From positions 93,577,352 to 93,641,351 of the forward strand of contig CM048841.1 in NCBI GenBank assembly GCA_026545765.1: a stretch of DNA of 64,000 bases. Reading direction: 5' to 3'. The notes below the pieces were generated by a model. It was not told where the DNA came from, did not search any database, and worked only from the letters and a program-made list of their open reading frames with translations. This stretch comes from Plantago major. Lineage: Eukaryota > Streptophyta > Magnoliopsida > Lamiales > Plantaginaceae. Position numbers and translations under genes: made by a program. Shown here piece by piece: positions 58,538 to 64,000 of this stretch; position 1 is the first letter of the stretch; each line of letters starts with the position of its first letter.

Positions 58538-61518
58538 CGCTACTTCTGACGTGAAAGGAGTAGGAAAGGTGGTTCTGAAGTTAACATCCGGAAAGGAACT
58601 GGTGCTGAACGAAGTTATGCATGTGCCTGACATCCGCAAGAATTTGGTGTCTGGTCCACAGCTAGTGAAGAAAGGGTTCAAGATAACTTTCGGTGCTAAT
58701 GGATTTGTAGTTACTAAGAATGGTGTGCTTGTAGGAAGGGGCTACATGTGTGATGGCCTCTTCAAAATAAATGTAATGACTGTACTCCGCTCCTTTGAGA
58801 GCAATGATGAAATAAATAAGCATTCTACTTACTTGTCTGAGTTTTCTAATTTATGGCACAATAGATTAGGACATGTCAACTACAATGCAATACGAAAGTT
58901 AATAAGACTTGAACATTTGCCGTCCTTTGAAATTGATCCGCAAAATAAATGTGAGGTTTGTGTGGAGGCAAAATTAACTAAGGCACCATTCCATTCGATT
59001 AATGTAACCACAGTTCCTCTAGAATTAATTCATACAGATTTGTGTGACTTAAAATTCGTGCAAACTAGAGGAGGTAAAAAGTACTTTGCTACTTTTATTG
59101 ATGATTGCACTAGGTACTGTTATGTTTACTTGCTAAGAAGTAAGGATGAAGCCTTAGAGGCATTTAAACATTACAAAACAGAAGTTGAGAATCAATTAAG
59201 CACACGAATTAAAGCAATTCGTAGTGATAGAGGCGGTGAATATGGAGCCCCTTTTGAGGCTTATTGTGCGGAATTTAGTATTATTCACCAAACCACAGCA
59301 CCTTACTTGCCTCAATCAAACGGCATTGCTGAACGCAAAAATCGTACTCTAAAAGAGATGATGAATGCCATGCTAATTAATTCAGGGCTATCCCAGAACA
59401 TGTGGGGAGAAACTATTCTCACTGGCACAGTAATTCTCAATAGAATCCCTCGGAAGAAGAGTGATAAAACTCCATACGAGTTATGGAAAGGACATCCTCC
59501 TTCTTACCGACACTTGAAAGTGTGGGGATGCTTGGCTAAGGTCGAAGTGCCTAAACCAAAACAAATAAAGATTGGTCCTAAGACTGTAGATTGCATTTTC
59601 ATAGGATATGCAAACAACAAGAGGACGCTTCTTAGTACATAAGTCGATGATACGACATTCATGAAGGAAGGTCATTGAATCAAGAAACGCCTCCTTCTTT
59701 GAAGAAATATTTCCCAAGAAAGAAAAAAGAGTTAATCTCGCAAGAGAGATTATGAAACTGCAATTGAATTGTATGGACAACATCCTGAAAATGTTGAAAG
59801 TGGTTCAAATGAAGAAGTTCAAGAACAAATTCACGAACCGAGTAGTTCAATAGAAGAACCTGTGAGTTCAAATCAAGAGAATGTTACAAGTCCTGATATT
59901 GAACCAAGAAGAACTAAAAGGCCAAGAAAAGAGAAGAATTTTGGGCCTGATTTTCTAACCAACTTCTTGGTAGAAAATGATCCTAAGACAATCAAAGAAG
60001 CATTGTCAACACCAGATGCTCCACTCTGGAAGGAAGCAATTGAAAGTGAAATGAATTCTATATTGCACAATAACACCTGGGAAGTGGTAGATCTTCCTCC
60101 AGGAACGAAACCTTTGGGTTGTAAGTGGATACTTAAACGTAAGTATAAGGCAGATGGAACTGTTGATAAATACAAGGCACGTCTGGTAGTCAAAGGCTAT
60201 AGACAAAAAGAACGCCTTGATTACTTTGACACATATGCACCTGTGTCTCGGATAACATCCATAAGGGTATTCATTGCTATTGCTGCACTTCGTGGACTTA
60301 AAGTACATCAAATGGATGTTAAAACTTCTTTTCTAAATGGTGATTTAGAAAAAGAAATCTACATGGAACAACCAGAAGGGTACATAGTTCCAGGACAAGA
60401 GAGAAATGTATGTCGTCTTGTCAAGTCACTATATGGACTTAAGCAAGCTCCTAAACAGTGGCATATGAAATTCGACAACACTTTACTATCAAAAGGCTTC
60501 TCCATAAATGAGGGTGACAAGTGTGTCTATGTCAAAGGGAATTATGAATCCTTTGTGATGATATGCTTATATGTCGATGACATGCTCATAACTGGAAGTA
60601 GCATTGACTTAATCTTGGAAACCAAGAATATGTTGAAACAACAATTCGACATGAAAGACATGGGTATAGCGGATGTGATATTAGGAATCAAGATCTCTAA
60701 AACATCTGAAGGCTTAGTACTATCCCAATCTCATTACATAGAAGATGTTCTCAAGAGATTTGGAGTATACGATGAGCCATTTGTAAAAATACCCATAAGA
60801 AAGAACCAGTGTTTAGACAAAAACAATGGTGATCCTGTAAACCAAGGGCAATATGGTAGGATAATTGGCAGTTTGATGTACGTCAGTAACTGCACTCGTC
60901 CAGACATTGCATACTCAGTCAATCAATTGGCTAGGTTTACTAGTAATCCTGGAAGTAACCATTGGGAAGCACTACGTCACGTGATGCAGTACTTGAAGTA
61001 CACAATGAGTTATGGATTACATTATGGAAGATATCCAGCCGTATTAGAAGGGTACACCGATGCGAACTGGATATCTGAAAGGAACAAAGAAGGCCACCAG
61101 TGGGTATGTGTTCACCATAGGTGGTGGAGCTGTTTCATGGAAATCCTCTAAGCAAACTTGCATAGCTCGGTCTACTATGGAATCAGAATTCATAGCTTTA
61201 GACAAATGTGGGGAAGAAGCAGAGTGGCTACGAGAATTCTTAGAGAACATCCCAAGTTGGGAAAAACCTATGCCTCCTTTAGCCATACGTTGTGATAGCC
61301 AATCGGCCATAGGGAGAGCATTAAGTACTATGTACAACGGTAAGTCTAGATACATTCGTCGAAGACACAACACCATTAGAGAATTGATCTCTACCGGAGT
61401 TATCTCTATTGATTATGTAAAATCAAAGGATAACATCGCGGATCCGCTGACAAAGGCATTAGGTAGAGATCAAGTATATTCGTTGTCTAGGGGAATGGGC
61501 TTAAAACCCATATCATAA
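58518..61518 (+). pseudogene. Copia pol: protease end, integrase, RT, RNase H
   Basis: The 58518-59642 frame carries the protease C-terminus ([20 protein letters not shown]). The integrase zinc finger follows ([26 protein letters not shown]), then the DDE core ([16 protein letters not shown] and E in [10 protein letters not shown]). It stops at 59640-59642, and a disordered 100-bp stretch follows. The same frame reopens at 59769 through RT ([29 protein letters not shown], active site [10 protein letters not shown] at about 60580) to 61151. A shift near 61080 moves RNase H ([20 protein letters not shown], then [10 protein letters not shown]) to a third frame, ending at 61518. All catalytic signatures are visible. 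Confidence 0.9.
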
Positions 61519-62142
61519 AGGAATTTCACAGTGGCAATCCAACCATACTGACTGGAGATCCCAAGAATTTGGTTCAATGTGGAAAACGAAGTTGTGAATG
61601 ACCAGTAGATTACCTCGTGAAGTATTAGTACTTCGAGATGATCAAAGCACTTAGGAGTTATTCTCCATGCGCCATTCCCGGTAGAGACATTAAGTGCTGA
61701 CTGCCAAAACGGGTGGAGGTTGAGTTACTAGACTCTTAATGATCTCTGAAGAAGTTCATGGGACTTCTTTAGCTTTCGAGCAGAACATTGTGAGGCAGAA
61801 TGTTCTAATAACGAGATCACCTATTTAAGTGTGTGAAGTGTGGCCGCTTCAAACGAAACACTTAAGAATCCAAGGGTGTCCAGGGCCGTTAATGGACAAA
61901 CTAAGGCGGAACGAAACAATAAGGGAACTCTATTGTGTTGATATCATTGTCTTGGTTTACACAAAAATGCCAACCGGTTCAAGACATCGCGTTCACCGTG
62001 TGGCAAGTAAATCCGATGGTATTCTACTAGGGATGATTCAAAGCCCAAAGCTATCTACCCCGATGCAGTAATGTTCCCGCTGGGAAGTCAAGCTAAAGCA
62101 CAATGTAGTGCTGTGAGCCTCAATTCTCTTTCATGTGGGGAT

Positions 62143-63109
62143 TGTAGGAATTTTAGCAAGAAACCAAAGGACGGTCCATGACCTTGCACCTCAACCAAAG
62201 GGCCCCACACGTCGGAAACAGAGATTTCTCGAACGTGTATTAATCTACTATAGTAGTAGAAGACACTTGAACAAGAATTACTAAAATTCATTTTGAGGTG
62301 AAAGAGTAATTGATGCTCAAAGTGTGTTGGTTGAAGCATAGTTGGAAGTCCAAAGGTTGGAAGTGGGAGGGACATCCCACATGGCTAAAATATGGGAAGG
62401 AGTAACTAATTATAAGTGCATAAGTTTGCATTAAGGGTTGGACCCCTTGGGGGTACCCATGCTTTTGGAAGGGGGGGAGGAGCTAGATGGCTCCTCGTTG
62501 ACCATACGCACCCGCCGGGCCCGGGCCCCGGGTCCGGGGTCCGTGGCTTCGCGGGTCGCGGGCCTCGGGGTCCGTGGGTTCACGGGTCGTGGGCTTGGGC
62601 TTGGTGGAGGATGTAATATTTTTGGACCAAAAACTGATTATAATTTTGGTTCGAAACGTTTCAGCGAAAAGGTTTCTCTGGAAAACCTTTCGACGAACAG
62701 ACGCTCTGTTTCAGCGAACAGATAAGTCCGTTCGTTGTAACTGAAGACGAAAGATTGTGTATGTTCGCTCGCACCACCTAGACGAAAGATTGCGTATGCT
62801 CGCTAGCACCACCTGGCTGCTATTTATAGTCCCTTCCTGTTGCAGAATCGAATCACAAATTCTTCTGCTCTCCTTCTCCTCTCTCTTCTAAGCTTGCTTG
62901 TTTCCCATATTGCTGTAGTCCATCCGAGCATCGTATTTCAAGTGTTTGTATACGATCTCAACTGCAGTTTTATCTTGGGAGACTGTTCGCTAGATTTATG
63001 TAAACACCAAGTGCAGAGCGAATAAAGTCTTAAGAAAAGAGTGCCATCACTCGACTCTGCAAAAATCATTCTGTTCTGTTTCCCGTATAGCCATACACAT
63101 AACCCTACA
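62143..63109 (+). repeat. 3' LTR of the 6.6-kb Copia element
   Basis: 967 bp. The main difference from the 5' LTR is a GC-rich block at 62513-62607 with repeated GGGTCCGTGG/TTCGCGGGTCG units, longer than in the 5' LTR. Confidence 0.9.
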
Positions 63110-63114
63110 ACACT

Positions 63115-64000
63115 TACCACCTCACTACATATCGTTGTCATAAATCACTCCACTTCGCAAGGAAAAAAATGTCGCAATTAAAATGACTGGTTCCGATTAA
63201 GTAATTCTTTACTTTTTACGATTTACTACTAACAGCTAAAGAAATGGCTTTCTTTTTTGATATAATTTGAATGCGATCGATCTTTAGATGTGTAGGTTCA
63301 TGTCCAATTCTTACCAGGCAGCATATTTCTATCTACACCAAGTATGCACGGTAGAATTGACTAAAGATATATATTTCGCTCGCTCCCTCAGATTTTTTCG
63401 ATCTTCACTTTCTACCCGCGTACTTTTATTATCTCTCATTCGCACCCTAATGAAGTTCAACATTATCTAACGGAAAATAGAAGATTTCTTCTGGAAAATG
63501 ATCATATAGGATTCAAATACTTGCGCAAAATTAGTGGAATAATTAGTTTACATTTATGGATCCATTTTTTTGGTATTAAAACTATAGGCTAAGTGATTAG
63601 TATGAATTTAATTACTGACATTGATTAGTAGTTTAGTACTACAATCCAAAACGAACTACCAAACACACTCTCTAGAAACATTGATTAGTCTGTGGTAAGT
63701 GATGTTTAGTTTAGTGAAGGAAGTGTTGGTTTGTCAAACTGACATATCAAGTTGCTAGTTTTGTTAATAAGGAATTTAATTATTCTTCTTTTTCCAAACT
63801 TTGTTTGAGATTACATACATATATACTTATTTAAAAACGCTAATTTTTTGGTTTCTAGCTCCAACCAGTTACTGTCGGATAATATCTCTCTCAGAAGTCA
63901 GATCTTCATTTCCGTTACCCTTATGTTCAAAGCAAAAGTCGTCATTAATATAATTAACAATAACCCCAAGATTGTAATCCATGAGTATAATATAATTACA
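63115..64000. other. Intergenic, nothing recognised
   Basis: AT-rich DNA after the Copia element. No gene, RNA or clear repeat was seen. Confidence 0.5.

Larger units (their letters stand above)
56489..63109 (+). mobile_element. Copia LTR retrotransposon with unusual primer-binding region, 6.6 kb
   Basis: LTRs at 56489-57410 and 62143-63109. The target-site duplication ACACT lies at 56484-56488 and 63110-63114. The 3' LTR starts TGTAGGAATT, while the 5' LTR has TC instead of TG. The interior runs gag, protease, integrase, RT, RNase H on the plus strand. A polypurine-like GTGGGGAT precedes the 3' LTR. No TGG-starting tRNA primer site follows the 5' LTR. The element is inactive through about three frame breaks but is otherwise full length. 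Confidence 0.93.

Overview
The window looks like nuclear DNA of a eudicot plant. It is AT-rich and has spliceosomal introns with GT-AG borders. It carries a plant-type extensin, a cytosolic ribosomal protein L13a gene with plant telo-box and site II promoter motifs, a decayed plant-specific HD2 histone deacetylase, and a dense load of Copia, hAT, CACTA, MULE, Stowaway and Harbinger-type elements plus an endogenous pararetrovirus. The species cannot be fixed from this sequence.

Layout. 1-7.1 kb: gene-poor DNA, then an endogenous caulimovirid remnant on the minus strand (polymerase followed by a viroplasmin/transactivator-like gene). A 1.26-kb non-autonomous CACTA transposon sits inside the second gene. 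7.7-11.3 kb: a MULE transposase with its catalytic core deleted, an unrecognised small gene, and a two-exon GRF-type zinc-finger-like gene. 11.7-16 kb: HD2 pseudogene, Stowaway MITE, a TRIM, a Copia gag-protease relic and a hAT relic.

17.1-32.7 kb: a large inverted duplication. Each arm carries the same 301-residue extensin gene and the 3' half of a hAT transposase. The two arms meet inside the hAT gene. The right arm is further interrupted by a 5.7-kb Copia element that landed in a TA microsatellite.

32.7-51.7 kb: a nest of retroelements. An old Copia fragment is split by a probable solo LTR, which is itself split by a 16.1-kb Sirevirus-like element (minus strand, TSD AATTG). That element has gag, pol and a very long third ORF containing an array of short, phase-0 exons separated by 78-85-bp introns. 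This is the least expected structure in the window.

51.7-54.3 kb: the ribosomal protein L13a gene, four exons, intact, with the Copia relic ending about 200 bp upstream of its ATG. 55.3-56.1 kb: a Harbinger/Tourist-like MITE. 56.5-63.1 kb: a nearly complete plus-strand Copia (TSD ACACT) with no tRNA-type primer-binding site. It has instead a 12-nt sequence complementary to its own LTR, suggesting self-priming.

The genes clearly able to work are RPL13A and the two extensin copies. Most of the rest is transposon or viral debris with visible frameshifts and stops. All coordinates were read by eye. No alignment or database search was run, so family assignments rest on recognised motifs.
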